Positions 35,214 to 44,251 of a DNA stretch of 64,000 nt are shown here, one piece after another. The position numbers and the translations under genes are program-made. Source of the DNA: Paenibacillus illinoisensis NBRC 15959 (GTDB taxonomy: Bacteria > Bacillota > Bacilli > Paenibacillales > Paenibacillaceae). The first letter of the stretch is position 1, and each line of letters opens with the position of its first letter. Under the pieces are notes generated by a model. The model had not been told where the DNA came from and searched no databases. It saw nothing but the letters and a program-made list of their open reading frames with translations. The stretch covers positions 1-64,000 of the forward strand of contig NZ_BIME01000016.1 in NCBI RefSeq assembly GCF_004000925.1, written 5' to 3'.

Positions 35214-36320
35214 ATGAAACCTAGACAGCCTTCTTTTTTGCAAGCCATGATGTTAATTATGTTATCTGTCGGCCTAATCAGCCACGTCCTGATCATTCCA
35301 GCCTTATTGAGTGCAGCGAAAAGGGATTCCTGGATTTCCGTCCTGCTATCCGCAGGACCCTATGTTGTTTTTGCGCTCATGCTTGCCTACGTCTCTCGTT
35401 TTCTTCAGCATCAAACGCTGCATGAATGGCTGACTTCCCATCTGGGCAAGCCCCTCGGCTTGTTATTTCGGGTGGGAAACAGCCTCTTTTTCCTGTCTGT
35501 TATTTACTTTACCCTGCATGATACCACCACGTGGGCCAAGACCAATTACCTGACAGAGACACCGATACTAGTTACTAGCATTGCCCTGATGTCCCTAAGT
35601 GCTTATGCAGCCTATAAAGGGATTCGTTCGCTCGCATTTACAGCTGGGCTTGTTCTGCCTCTCGTTGTGCTTCTCGGCTTCTATGTCGCAATTGTAAATA
35701 CCCAGTACAAGGATTACAGCCGACTGCTCCCCGTGCTTGAACAAGGGTGGCATCCCGTTCTTCACGGCATGATTTACAGCCTTTCAGGCATGTTTGAGCT
35801 GCTGTTTATGTGGTATATTCAGCCCCACTTGGCCAAACGGATACGTGTATGGCAGTACGTCATGCTCGCCTTTATTATTCTCGGCCTGACACTTGGCCCG
35901 CTCATTGGGGCTATTGTGGAATTCAATCCTTTTGAAGCTGCCAAAATGCGTTATCCCGCTTTTGAGGAGTGGCGGATTGCCTCCTTAGGCAAATACATTG
36001 CACAGACGGATTTCTTTTCCATCTATCAGTGGCTTGCCGGCGCGTTCACCCGAATCAGTCTCGCCATGTATATTGTGGTAGAAATTTGGAATATTAAGAG
36101 CGCCTCCAGAAGGATGATTAGCATGATCTCGATCGCTGTTATATTTATTCTCTCCATGCTGTACCGTCTGGATGATATGACATTCGAAAAGCTGCTTGTC
36201 GATTACATATTTCCGTTCAATCTCCTATATCTAAGCGGACTTGCAATTATAGCGACGAGCGTTGCATTCATCAGTTCACGCCATAAGAGGAGGAAACATC
36301 ATGGAGCACCAAGCGATTGA
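35214..36320 (+). CDS. Spore germination receptor B subunit (second operon)
   Basis: This 368-residue GerAB-family permease-like protein (LIMLSVGLISHVLIIPALL, about ten membrane segments) is first in a B-A-C operon. The A gene begins 20 nt before this stop codon, showing tight coupling. AAAGGGG precedes the ATG. Confidence 0.9.
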   Translation: MKPRQPSFLQAMMLIMLSVGLISHVLIIPALLSAAKRDSWISVLLSAGPYVVFALMLAYVSRFLQHQTLHEWLTSHLGKPLGLLFRVGNSLFFLSVIYFTLHDTTTWAKTNYLTETPILVTSIALMSLSAYAAYKGIRSLAFTAGLVLPLVVLLGFYVAIVNTQYKDYSRLLPVLEQGWHPVLHGMIYSLSGMFELLFMWYIQPHLAKRIRVWQYVMLAFIILGLTLGPLIGAIVEFNPFEAAKMRYPAFEEWRIASLGKYIAQTDFFSIYQWLAGAFTRISLAMYIVVEIWNIKSASRRMISMISIAVIFILSMLYRLDDMTFEKLLVDYIFPFNLLYLSGLAIIATSVAFISSRHKRRKHHGAPSD

Positions 36321-37770
36321 CACCACGTCCCATGAAACACTGCTTGCTTCTCTCCAAGAGCAGTTCAATCCATGCGCGGATGTTGTGATCCAAACCTTTT
36401 TTGCCAAAGATGAAACCGAATTGCCGGTCATCATGCTCTATTGCGACGGATTGGTCGATGGCAAACAACTTAATCAGTTTATTATCCCCCGCCTAGAACA
36501 GCATTCTCTGATGATCGAAGAAGAACACCCCAAGGAATTGGGCTTATCTTTAAATCCGGTGAAAGACCTTACAGATACGGAGAATTTAAACCTGTTGATT
36601 TTCAGCGGACAATTGCTGCTCATTTTCGGTAATGGCGATCAGTCCTGCAGCTTGGATATTGCAAGCATCCCAGGTAGAAATCCTGAGGAATCAGCGATTG
36701 AGTCATCCGTAAAAGGTCCTCGTGATGGATTCACCGAAGAATTAAACGTAAATATTGCACTCATTCGTAAACGAATGAAAACCTCCTCCATGTGTTATGA
36801 GAAATATGTAAAAGGTGGCCGTACCCAGAGTTCCATCGGACTGCTGTATGTAAAGGACATAATTAATCCGGAGATCCTGAAAGAAGCTCGCAAAAATCTG
36901 GACGAGATTGAAATCGATGGTATTCTCGGCACTTCCATTATGGAGCGTGCTGTTATGGGAGGCATTCGCAGTATTTTCCCGCTCACCGATAATACAGAGC
37001 GACCCGATTATGTCGTGGATTCCTTATTGAATGGGCGTTTTGCTGTTCTGGTCGAAGGTTCTCCTGTAGCTATCATTGCCCCTACCACGCTGTTCAATCA
37101 GTTGAAATCACCGGAAGATGAGAGTACGCCTTTTTTCATTGTGACTTTTGAACGAATTCTGCGCATTTCCGGTTTGCTGATTGCCTGCTTTTTTCCAGCC
37201 TTCTATATCGGTTTGACCAGTTTTAATGTGGAGCAGATCCCTTTACCTCTTCTGGCCACAATTGCCGGAACACGTATGGGCTTGCCCTTGCCAGTGACAC
37301 TGGAAGCATTTCTGATGATCTTTATGTTTGAATTATTCAATGAAGCAGGCCGCAGACTGCCGCGTGCACTGGGCCAGACTGTCAGCGTGGTAGGCGGGCT
37401 CATTATTGGAGATGCAGCTATTCGTGCGGGTATAACTTCCCCCACCATCATTGTATCCGTGGCCATCTCGGTCATCTCCAGCTATATTTTGGTGAATACG
37501 GTACTCAGTGGAGCTACAGCCCAAGTTCGAATCGGGATGCTTGTTCTGTCGTCCCTCCTGGGATTGTTCGGTTTCATGATTGGACTATTTGCTCTACTGG
37601 TTCATCTCGTTTCCCTGGAGTGTTATGGCGTATCCTACTTGTCCCCCGTCTCTCCCTATATTCCCGGTGATTTCACCCAATCCGTATCCATGAAACCTTC
37701 CATGAAGAGGACCAAACGTCCGGCTGTACTCCATACTCAGGACTCTACCCGGCGGAGGAAAGGTTCGTGA
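36301..37770 (+). CDS. Spore germination receptor A subunit (second operon)
   Basis: A 489-residue GerA-family protein with the core VKGPRDGFTEELNVNIALI and C-terminal membrane segments starting near RISGLLIACFFPAFYIG. ATG 36301 lies seven bases after GAGGAGG; the frame extends upstream to 36262, but without a ribosome site. It overlaps the B gene by 20 nt and the C gene by 4 nt. Confidence 0.92.
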   Translation: MEHQAIDTTSHETLLASLQEQFNPCADVVIQTFFAKDETELPVIMLYCDGLVDGKQLNQFIIPRLEQHSLMIEEEHPKELGLSLNPVKDLTDTENLNLLIFSGQLLLIFGNGDQSCSLDIASIPGRNPEESAIESSVKGPRDGFTEELNVNIALIRKRMKTSSMCYEKYVKGGRTQSSIGLLYVKDIINPEILKEARKNLDEIEIDGILGTSIMERAVMGGIRSIFPLTDNTERPDYVVDSLLNGRFAVLVEGSPVAIIAPTTLFNQLKSPEDESTPFFIVTFERILRISGLLIACFFPAFYIGLTSFNVEQIPLPLLATIAGTRMGLPLPVTLEAFLMIFMFELFNEAGRRLPRALGQTVSVVGGLIIGDAAIRAGITSPTIIVSVAISVISSYILVNTVLSGATAQVRIGMLVLSSLLGLFGFMIGLFALLVHLVSLECYGVSYLSPVSPYIPGDFTQSVSMKPSMKRTKRPAVLHTQDSTRRRKGS

Positions 37771-38924
37771 ACAGATGGATCTCCATGGGGGGCTTGCTTA
37801 TAAGCTGCATGGTCCTGCTGACGGGTTGCTGGGATTCCAAAGAGGTCCAGAGCATCAACTTTATTACGGGAATCGGGATAGATTACGAGGATAATAAATA
37901 TATTGCTTACGCGCAACTGATCGATTTCTCCAGTATTGCCAAACAGGAAGGACCCACTTCACGGCAAGCAAGTGATATCTGGATCGGCCGAGGCGAAGGT
38001 ACAACACTAAGCATGGCTATTAGCGATCTCTATCAAACTTCGCAGCAGCAGACACTATGGACCCATGTAAAAGCAATTGTCTTATCCAAAAACGCCCTGA
38101 ACGGGAGGCTCGAGGACATTTTTAATACACTCCTCCATTCGGGCGAGCTAAGATATACACCCTGGATCTACGGTACGGAACAAGACATACCCGATGTGCT
38201 TGCCCCCTCTGCCTTGTTAAACCAATCTACACAAACCATCGAGCTATTCGAACCGATCAAGCTGTACAAACAGCATTCTGCCTTTGAGCCGATTCGTCTT
38301 CATCAGCTTCTTGATGGTTTGCGTGAGCCTGCTTCGGTTGTTTTATTGCCATCTATAACGAACAGGAATCAAACCTGGTTTAATGGGAAAGAAGCTCCTC
38401 CCTTGATCCAAACGGACGGATTCTTTGTCATTTCGAACGGTGCCAATCAAGGCAAGGTGGCAGGCGAGGACGCCAATGGAACCCGATTCGTGAATTATGA
38501 CCATGTCTACCAGTATCCATTGTACGTTTACAAAAATGGGGGCAAGATGCCTGATCTGACGCTCAGGCTCCATGACCCGCATACCAGAATCTCAGCAAGG
38601 AAGGACGGGAGCGAGGTAGCGTTTGACCTGGTTACTTCGGTTAAAGGCGTCATCATCGAGGAGCAGGGCTCTCATCGACCTCCACAAACGATGGAGAAAG
38701 CAGCTGAGAAACAGATCGAGTCTGAAATCCGCAAAACGTTCGAAAAAAACAAATCACGCAAGATTGATTCCTATGGTCTTGCGGAGCATCTGTATCGTCA
38801 TGACCACACTCTGTGGAAAGAACACGTTCAGAATCGGGCAGATCCAATCAAACGACTCAAACTTGGAACAGTGAAAGTTCATGTAAAAATCCTCAATGCC
38901 AGCACGTACAAATACACAGAGTAA
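37767..38924 (+). CDS. Spore germination receptor C subunit, lipoprotein (second operon)
   Basis: This 385-residue Ger(x)C lipoprotein has lipobox LTGC (Cys21) followed by WDSKEVQSINFITGIGID. The GTG start overlaps the A stop in GTGA, with GGAGG upstream. It completes a receptor set separate from the one at 19.9-25.1 kb. Confidence 0.9.
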   Translation: MNRWISMGGLLISCMVLLTGCWDSKEVQSINFITGIGIDYEDNKYIAYAQLIDFSSIAKQEGPTSRQASDIWIGRGEGTTLSMAISDLYQTSQQQTLWTHVKAIVLSKNALNGRLEDIFNTLLHSGELRYTPWIYGTEQDIPDVLAPSALLNQSTQTIELFEPIKLYKQHSAFEPIRLHQLLDGLREPASVVLLPSITNRNQTWFNGKEAPPLIQTDGFFVISNGANQGKVAGEDANGTRFVNYDHVYQYPLYVYKNGGKMPDLTLRLHDPHTRISARKDGSEVAFDLVTSVKGVIIEEQGSHRPPQTMEKAAEKQIESEIRKTFEKNKSRKIDSYGLAEHLYRHDHTLWKEHVQNRADPIKRLKLGTVKVHVKILNASTYKYTE

Positions 38925-38925
38925 T

Positions 38926-38976
38926 GCACAAAACGACCAGCCACCTGCAGATGCAAGTTGGCTGGTCGTTTTGTGC
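38926..38976. terminator. Strong bidirectional terminator
   Basis: A perfect 18-bp stem pairs 38926-38943 with 38959-38976 around a 15-nt loop. Its outer part is A/T-rich (CAAAACG/CGTTTTG). It separates the convergent germination C gene and the ASRT-family gene. Confidence 0.85.
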
Positions 38977-38984
38977 CTTGAGCT

Positions 38985-39401
38985 TTAGGTAAGCGGAAAA
39001 GCCATGACACTCATCAGTGCCAGTTCAGGCTGGGTGGTATCCAGCCGACTATACTGGATGATGACGGGAACATTGCTGGCGACGGTGATGGCATACGGGA
39101 CACCCGCAGGAATAGACTGATCTCCAGCATGAAGTGCTGCCGTCCGGATATGACTGGTTCTTCTTCCCGGCACGCTCGCTTCAATATTCTCGAGCGGCTC
39201 TCTGTCTTCGAAGAAGATCGTTATATCGAGTTCCGCATCCTCCAGACCGGTATTCAGAACACAGATGCTCTCATGACTCTCCAGGGAGCCCCGACTATCT
39301 GGTGGTATGTAACCGTCTGGAATAACCCAATAGGTGTGGCCTGTCGGCACTGCTGCCTCACGCTTTGCCAAACGGGCTGCTTCAGTATGCTCTCTTGTCA
39401 T
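38985..39401 (-). CDS. Anabaena sensory rhodopsin transducer (ASRT) family protein
   Basis: This protein of about 138 residues resembles the soluble ASRT family: GHTYWVIPDGYIPPDSRG, SHESICVLNTGLEDAELDIT, VPGRRTSHIRT and NVPVIIQYSRLDTTQPELAL all have counterparts in the cyanobacterial transducer. No rhodopsin gene is near. The neighbour is a rhamnogalacturonan acetylesterase-like gene of a sugar operon, so a role in carbohydrate sensing or binding is more plausible than light signalling (inference). ATG 39401, after GAGGAGG, is chosen over an upstream frame extension to 39482. Confidence 0.8.
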   Translation of the reverse strand: MTREHTEAARLAKREAAVPTGHTYWVIPDGYIPPDSRGSLESHESICVLNTGLEDAELDITIFFEDREPLENIEASVPGRRTSHIRTAALHAGDQSIPAGVPYAITVASNVPVIIQYSRLDTTQPELALMSVMAFPLT

Positions 39402-39577
39402 ACGTGATCCTCCTCTATGAATTATGATGTTTAACTGCCTAGAGCTGCGCAGCTGACACTTAACAGATATATCGTCGCTCAAACGCTGAATGCTCCGGCA
39501 TCCTTCCCATCTTCTCTTCCAGGCAGAGATAACTGTTTAAACGCAGACGCTTCGGTGCAGAGTCTCTTACTCTCAGG

Positions 39578-40804
39578 CTACCTCAAATACATTTGCAGCG
39601 GCTGCAGCCTTAGCTCACGGATAGCTTCCGCTACCTGTGCGGCAAGGCGCTGTCCGCCGCGTTCCTGAAAGTGTGTGTTATCCTCCACACCAGCCGGGAA
39701 GCTCAAATATTCACCCGGAAGCACCCACATGAAATATTCCTTGGTGCCTTCAATTCCCGCCTGCTCAAACAAAATACGGCTCCGTTCAGCAAGGTCGATC
39801 AGCGGAACATCTTCCTCTTGTGCCAGCTCCCGCACGGCAATAATATAATCACCATGCGTGTCGTTCAGCGTGCCGTCGTCCGCAAAAAAGCGCCGATGTA
39901 CGGGCGTCACCAGCACCGGGCGGGCACCGGCTCCGCGGGCTGCATCGATATACTTTTTCAAATATTCCTTATAGGTTGTGAATGGATCCGTCCCCCTCTC
40001 CGGGTCCGGCTTCTCATCATTATGTCCGAATTGAATGAACAAGAAGTCCTCCGGCTTGATATGCTTCATTATCGCATCCAATCGGCCTTCATGGATGAAG
40101 CTGCGCGAGCTTCGTCCCGACTGTGCGTGATTATCAACGGCAACATCGTGCTTGAATTGGGCTGGCAGCAGCTGTCCCCAGCCACAGTATGGGTACCCGC
40201 TCTCTGGCTGATCCGTTACCGTGGAATCTCCCGCCAAAAATACGGTCATCGTCTGATTGGCAAGCGTAATCTCCAAGGCGTTGATCCGCGGGGCCGGACC
40301 GGAGAAGGAAAGACGAAGCCTTCCGCCTCTGACCACAACCGAGAATCTGACCTCGGCACATTGTCCCGGTAGAGTACGAATCGTTGGCACCATCAATCTG
40401 CCTTCACCCGCCTTGACTCTGGTGACCGTTTCAGCCAGGTCATCTCCAGCTATAAGAAGTACCTGATAAGTGCCGTCCGGCACATCAACGATAAACGATG
40501 CCTTGAGTGGAATACAGAAGCTTGAACGCAATCGGGCAGACACATTGGCCTGCCCCGAGTACTCCTGATTTTGCTGTACACGATCCCGATCTTCTGTCTC
40601 ACCATAGCGCTGTTTCTCATAAACAAGGGAATCCGGCTCAAAACCGTAACCGATCATATTCCCGTAGATGCTGCCGGCTGACACTTTCCGGTACCCTTCA
40701 ACCCCCTCACCCGGGCCGAAGTCGAATTTCCAATGCGTAATAATCTCTTTCTTGTGGACCGCTGCCTCCGTGGCAACGGCTTGACTACCCAGAGCCTTAT
40801 CCAA
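39578..40804 (-). CDS. SGNH hydrolase, rhamnogalacturonan acetylesterase-like
   Basis: About 408 residues. An N-terminal beta-rich domain (WKFDFGPGEGVEGYRKVS) precedes an SGNH esterase domain with nucleophile Ser in FLAGDSTVTD, Gly/Asn blocks GWGQLLP and QFGHNDEK, and the Asp-His pair in EDNTHFQERGGQ. Such enzymes remove acetyl groups from rhamnogalacturonan-type pectin. No signal peptide is visible, so action on imported fragments in the cytoplasm is likely. TTG 40804, nine bases after GGAGG, is preferred over TTG 40813, which touches the ribosome site. It follows the MalG-type gene's upstream side within a sugar-uptake cluster. Confidence 0.88.
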   Translation of the reverse strand: MDKALGSQAVATEAAVHKKEIITHWKFDFGPGEGVEGYRKVSAGSIYGNMIGYGFEPDSLVYEKQRYGETEDRDRVQQNQEYSGQANVSARLRSSFCIPLKASFIVDVPDGTYQVLLIAGDDLAETVTRVKAGEGRLMVPTIRTLPGQCAEVRFSVVVRGGRLRLSFSGPAPRINALEITLANQTMTVFLAGDSTVTDQPESGYPYCGWGQLLPAQFKHDVAVDNHAQSGRSSRSFIHEGRLDAIMKHIKPEDFLFIQFGHNDEKPDPERGTDPFTTYKEYLKKYIDAARGAGARPVLVTPVHRRFFADDGTLNDTHGDYIIAVRELAQEEDVPLIDLAERSRILFEQAGIEGTKEYFMWVLPGEYLSFPAGVEDNTHFQERGGQRLAAQVAEAIRELRLQPLQMYLR

Positions 40805-40863
40805 TAGGAACAACCTCCCTGTTCAGCATTTTGGATGAAGTGTTAATCCAGTGAAAGAAGTTA

Positions 40864-41703
40864 TTATCCTTTCAGTCCGCTTGTGCTCATGCCCTGTACA
40901 ATTTGTTTCTGGAAAATGAAGAATACAGCTACAACCGGAATGAGACTGACGATGGACATGGCGAACATGGCTCCCCAGTTGGAGGCAGACTCGCTATCCA
41001 GGAACATTTTGAGCGCCATTGATACCGTATATTTATCCGGTGAGTTCAGATACAGTACCGGCCCCAGAAGATCCTCCCATCTCCAGTAGAAGGAGAAGAT
41101 TGCGGCAGTCGCGAGCGAGGACTTAATCAGCGGCATGATAATCTGAATGTACAATCTGAATTTGTTACATCCATCAATGGTTGCTGCTTCATCCAGCTCT
41201 TTTGGAATCGTACGAATGAACTGTACCATCAGGAAAATGAAGAACGGCATTCCGAAGAATGTAGGTACCACAATCGGTAGAATCGTATTCAACCAGCCCA
41301 GCTTCGTAAAGATAATGTATTGCGGAACCAACACCACGTCATGTGGCAGCATCAGAGTCAACATCATCAGGGAGAACCAGAAGCTGCGGCCCCTGAAGTT
41401 CAATCTGGCAAAACCGAAGGCGATAAGCGACGAGGATAATACTGCACCGATGGTGGAAATGACCACGATAACAAGTGAATTGGTGATGTAGTCCATAAAC
41501 GGTCTTCCGCCCGCGCCTTTCCAGCCATCGACATAGTTGCTCCAGATCCATTCGGTAGGGAAAAGGGACTCCGCAGTAACGAAGATGGTACGGCTCTCCT
41601 TGAATGAACTGAATAACATCCAAAGTACCGGATACAGCATCAGGAGGGCTAAAGCCGCAACGAACAGGTGATAAATCGGCCACTTTACATTTTTCCAAAC
41701 CAT
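40864..41703 (-). CDS. Carbohydrate ABC transporter permease, MalG type (second system)
   Basis: This 279-residue permease has six membrane segments and EAA loop ELDEAATIDGCNKF followed by IIMP. It is related to YtcP/LplC proteins of pectin-oligosaccharide importers. It follows the MalF-type gene by 2 nt. Confidence 0.9.
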   Translation of the reverse strand: MVWKNVKWPIYHLFVAALALLMLYPVLWMLFSSFKESRTIFVTAESLFPTEWIWSNYVDGWKGAGGRPFMDYITNSLVIVVISTIGAVLSSSLIAFGFARLNFRGRSFWFSLMMLTLMLPHDVVLVPQYIIFTKLGWLNTILPIVVPTFFGMPFFIFLMVQFIRTIPKELDEAATIDGCNKFRLYIQIIMPLIKSSLATAAIFSFYWRWEDLLGPVLYLNSPDKYTVSMALKMFLDSESASNWGAMFAMSIVSLIPVVAVFFIFQKQIVQGMSTSGLKG

Positions 41704-41705
41704 CG

Positions 41706-42617
41706 TTACTTCCCTCCTTCAGATTCATAGAACACCCAGAACTTGGATGTCAGGAACACGGCTACAGTGAGGATACCGATCATGATAAGCATGATCCAGG
41801 CCATTGCCGAAGCATAACCCATATTGTTAAACATGAAGGCCTGACGGAACAGATACAGCGAGTAGAGCATTGTACCGTCCATTGGACCACCCTCTCCTTT
41901 GGAGATGATGTATGCAGGCACAAAGGTCATGAAGGCACCGATGGTTTGCATGATCAGGTTGAACAGGATGATTGGACTAAGCAGCGGCAAGGTGATGCTA
42001 AAGAACTTGCGTATCGGGTTGGCGCCATCCACCCCTGCTGCCTCATACATCTCGGGGGAGATATTTTTGAGGCCTGCCAGAAAGATCAACATGGAGGAAC
42101 CGAACTGCCAAACGGACAGCGAGATCAGCATGACCAGGGACGCATCGGGATCACCGAACCAGCTGATTGGCCCGATTCCGATTGCGGTTAGTGCACTGTT
42201 GATAACCCCTTCATTACTGAAAAGGTTACGCCACATGATCGACACCGCCACACTACCACCAATAATGGATGGGAGATAATACAAGGTACGGTACGTTCCA
42301 ACCATACGGGAACCGGTGTTCAGGATCATGGCAACGAAAAGTGCAAAAACCAGTCTCAGTGGAACACCAATGAATACATACAGGAATGTTACCTTAACCG
42401 AGTTCCAATACTTGGGGTCTTCAAAAAACATTTTGGTGTAGTTGTCCATCCCAATCCATCGGGGAGAAGTGAACAGGTTATAACTCGTGAACGACATGTA
42501 TAAGGACACAAACATCGGGATCAGCGTAAAGCCCAGAAAGCCGATAATAAAAGGACTAATAAATGCATACCCGGTCAGGTTTCTGCGTAACGACGAATAC
42601 TGCCTCAACGGAATCAA
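41706..42617 (-). CDS. Carbohydrate ABC transporter permease, MalF type (second system)
   Basis: This 303-residue permease has the EAA loop EMYEAAGVDGANPIRKF followed by SITLP and six membrane segments. It pairs with the downstream MalG-type protein. A 128-nt gap with a large hairpin separates it from the binding-protein gene. Confidence 0.9.
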   Translation of the reverse strand: MIPLRQYSSLRRNLTGYAFISPFIIGFLGFTLIPMFVSLYMSFTSYNLFTSPRWIGMDNYTKMFFEDPKYWNSVKVTFLYVFIGVPLRLVFALFVAMILNTGSRMVGTYRTLYYLPSIIGGSVAVSIMWRNLFSNEGVINSALTAIGIGPISWFGDPDASLVMLISLSVWQFGSSMLIFLAGLKNISPEMYEAAGVDGANPIRKFFSITLPLLSPIILFNLIMQTIGAFMTFVPAYIISKGEGGPMDGTMLYSLYLFRQAFMFNNMGYASAMAWIMLIMIGILTVAVFLTSKFWVFYESEGGK

Positions 42618-42651
42618 CCTCCTTTATTGATCTGCCTGCTTCCGACAAACG

Positions 42652-42715
42652 GGGATGCACAATTGGACGGGGAAAGGCCCTCGCGGTTAGCGAGCAGCCC
42701 CAGTCCCGTCATCCC
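42652..42715 (-). repeat. Large intercistronic hairpin in the second ABC operon
   Basis: Nested arms GGGATG/CATCCC, GACGGG/CCCGTC, GGGG/CCCC and CTCGC/GCGAG form a long GC-rich stem between the binding-protein and MalF-type genes. There is no T-run, so mRNA stabilisation or partial attenuation is more likely than full termination. Confidence 0.65.
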
Positions 42716-42745
42716 GGGTGGGATGAGCAAGCAATCATTCAACTG

Positions 42746-44029
42746 TTATTTATTGTTGGCCAGAACCGCTTCGGCGTTTTTACGGAATGTCTCCGCAGCC
42801 TGTTCCGGTGTAATTCTGCCAAAATTCAATTCCTCAACAGCATCTGCCAGAGACGCAATGACTTCAGGTGAACCCACTGGTGGTGGCGGGCTCATTGGTG
42901 ATGCTTTTGGCTCCATGGCTGCTACAAAGTCAAATACCTGTTTCGTTGGCTCACTCAGTTCAGGTGCAATGGCATCCTTGATTGCGCCGGAGATCGGCAC
43001 ACCGCGCTCACCCTTGATCAGCTTGTTGGCTTCCACGTCATTCACCCAGAAATCAATGAATTTGGCGGCTTCTTCCTTCACTTTCGAGTTCGAAGTGACT
43101 GCCCAGTACATACTTGGCTGCATGTAGAGACCCTTCTCCATATCAGGTCCAGGCATAGGAGCAAATTCCAGTGGACGGTTAGCAACTTGCTGTACAGCTA
43201 CGAACTGGTTGGACCACTGCCAGATTCCGATTCCTTTGCCTTTGACCAGATCGGATTCCTCAATAATCCCCTTCGTCTGGTTAGCGATATCCGGCGAAGG
43301 TGCCGCTCCTTGTTCGATCATGCGACGCATCAAACCGAAGAACTCGACAAACAATTTATCATCGTCATATCCAAGTCCCGTACCTTCAGCATTGTAAAGT
43401 GACAGGCCTTTGGTCCGCAGGAAGTAGTGGAAGAAAATATCCGGAGCTACCCCGCCATCCAAGTACAATCCTTTTTCTGCGGCTTGTTTACCCAGCGCTT
43501 CGTAAGACTCCCAAGTCAGATTTTCCGGGAATGTATCCACTCCTGCTTTTTTGAGCAGTGCCGGGTCATAATGAAAGCCCAGTACGTTAACCCCGGCAGG
43601 TACACCGTACTGCTTGCCGTTGATTACGCCAGTACTGATGACGTTTTCGGAAACATCATCCACCTTGATCTGATTGCCAAGGTAAGGAGCCAGATCTTCC
43701 AGCTGACCATTTTGTGCATATTGGCTGATGTAGGAAATATCCATCTGAACAATGTCTGGCAGCTGGTTCGCTGCAGCTTGTGGAGCGAGCTTTTTCCAGT
43801 AGTCATCAAACGAGGCATACTCGACGTCAATTTTGACGTTCGGGTTTTTCTCTTTGTACAAGTCAATGACCTTCTGCGTGTATTCGTGACGTGTATCCGA
43901 GCCCCACCACGCGATACGCAGCGTCACCGAGCCATCCGCGGATGTTCCTCCCGATCCTCCATCTGAGCTGCACGCCGCCGTAAATACCAGCAGCATAGCC
44001 ATCATCAGGAATATTGCCTTTTTCACCAT
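42746..44029 (-). CDS. Extracellular sugar-binding lipoprotein (second system)
   Basis: This 427-residue family-1 solute-binding protein has signal peptide and lipobox TAAC (Cys20), followed by a Gly/Ser-rich linker and VTLRIAWWGSDTRHEYTQK. It should bind oligosaccharide outside the cell for the two permeases. A perfect cre site lies 58 nt upstream. The adjacent YesM/YesN-type pair and acetylesterase point to pectin-derived ligands (inference). Confidence 0.9.
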   Translation of the reverse strand: MVKKAIFLMMAMLLVFTAACSSDGGSGGTSADGSVTLRIAWWGSDTRHEYTQKVIDLYKEKNPNVKIDVEYASFDDYWKKLAPQAAANQLPDIVQMDISYISQYAQNGQLEDLAPYLGNQIKVDDVSENVISTGVINGKQYGVPAGVNVLGFHYDPALLKKAGVDTFPENLTWESYEALGKQAAEKGLYLDGGVAPDIFFHYFLRTKGLSLYNAEGTGLGYDDDKLFVEFFGLMRRMIEQGAAPSPDIANQTKGIIEESDLVKGKGIGIWQWSNQFVAVQQVANRPLEFAPMPGPDMEKGLYMQPSMYWAVTSNSKVKEEAAKFIDFWVNDVEANKLIKGERGVPISGAIKDAIAPELSEPTKQVFDFVAAMEPKASPMSPPPPVGSPEVIASLADAVEELNFGRITPEQAAETFRKNAEAVLANNK

Positions 44030-44086
44030 GCCAATCTCCCCTTTTTGTGTGGATATGGTTATGTGAACGGGTTATCCTTGCCTTTC

Positions 44087-44100
44087 TGATAACGCTTTCA
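44087..44100. promoter_or_regulatory. CcpA cre site of the second ABC operon
   Basis: On the minus strand TGAAAGCGTTATCA fits TGNAANCGNWNNCW at every position. It lies upstream of the binding-protein gene, consistent with catabolite repression. Confidence 0.75.
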
Positions 44101-44171
44101 CAAACTTGATATTGTCATTTTCGCAAATGTACGACCATAGTTGAATACACAAAACCGTCTTGTTGGTTCAA

Positions 44172-44221
44172 AAAACAGAGGAGGACAACATTCACCCTTC
44201 ACGGTGTTGTTTGTCCCCCTC
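44172..44221 (-). terminator. Terminator of the two-component operon
   Basis: The stem pairs GAGGAGGACAACA (44178-44190) with TGTTGTTTGTCCCCCTC with mismatches, and T6 follows on the minus strand. It ends the YesM/YesN-type genes and separates them from the binding-protein gene. Confidence 0.8.
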
Positions 44222-44251
44222 ATACAACGTCCAAGGAGCTTCAATTCATTG

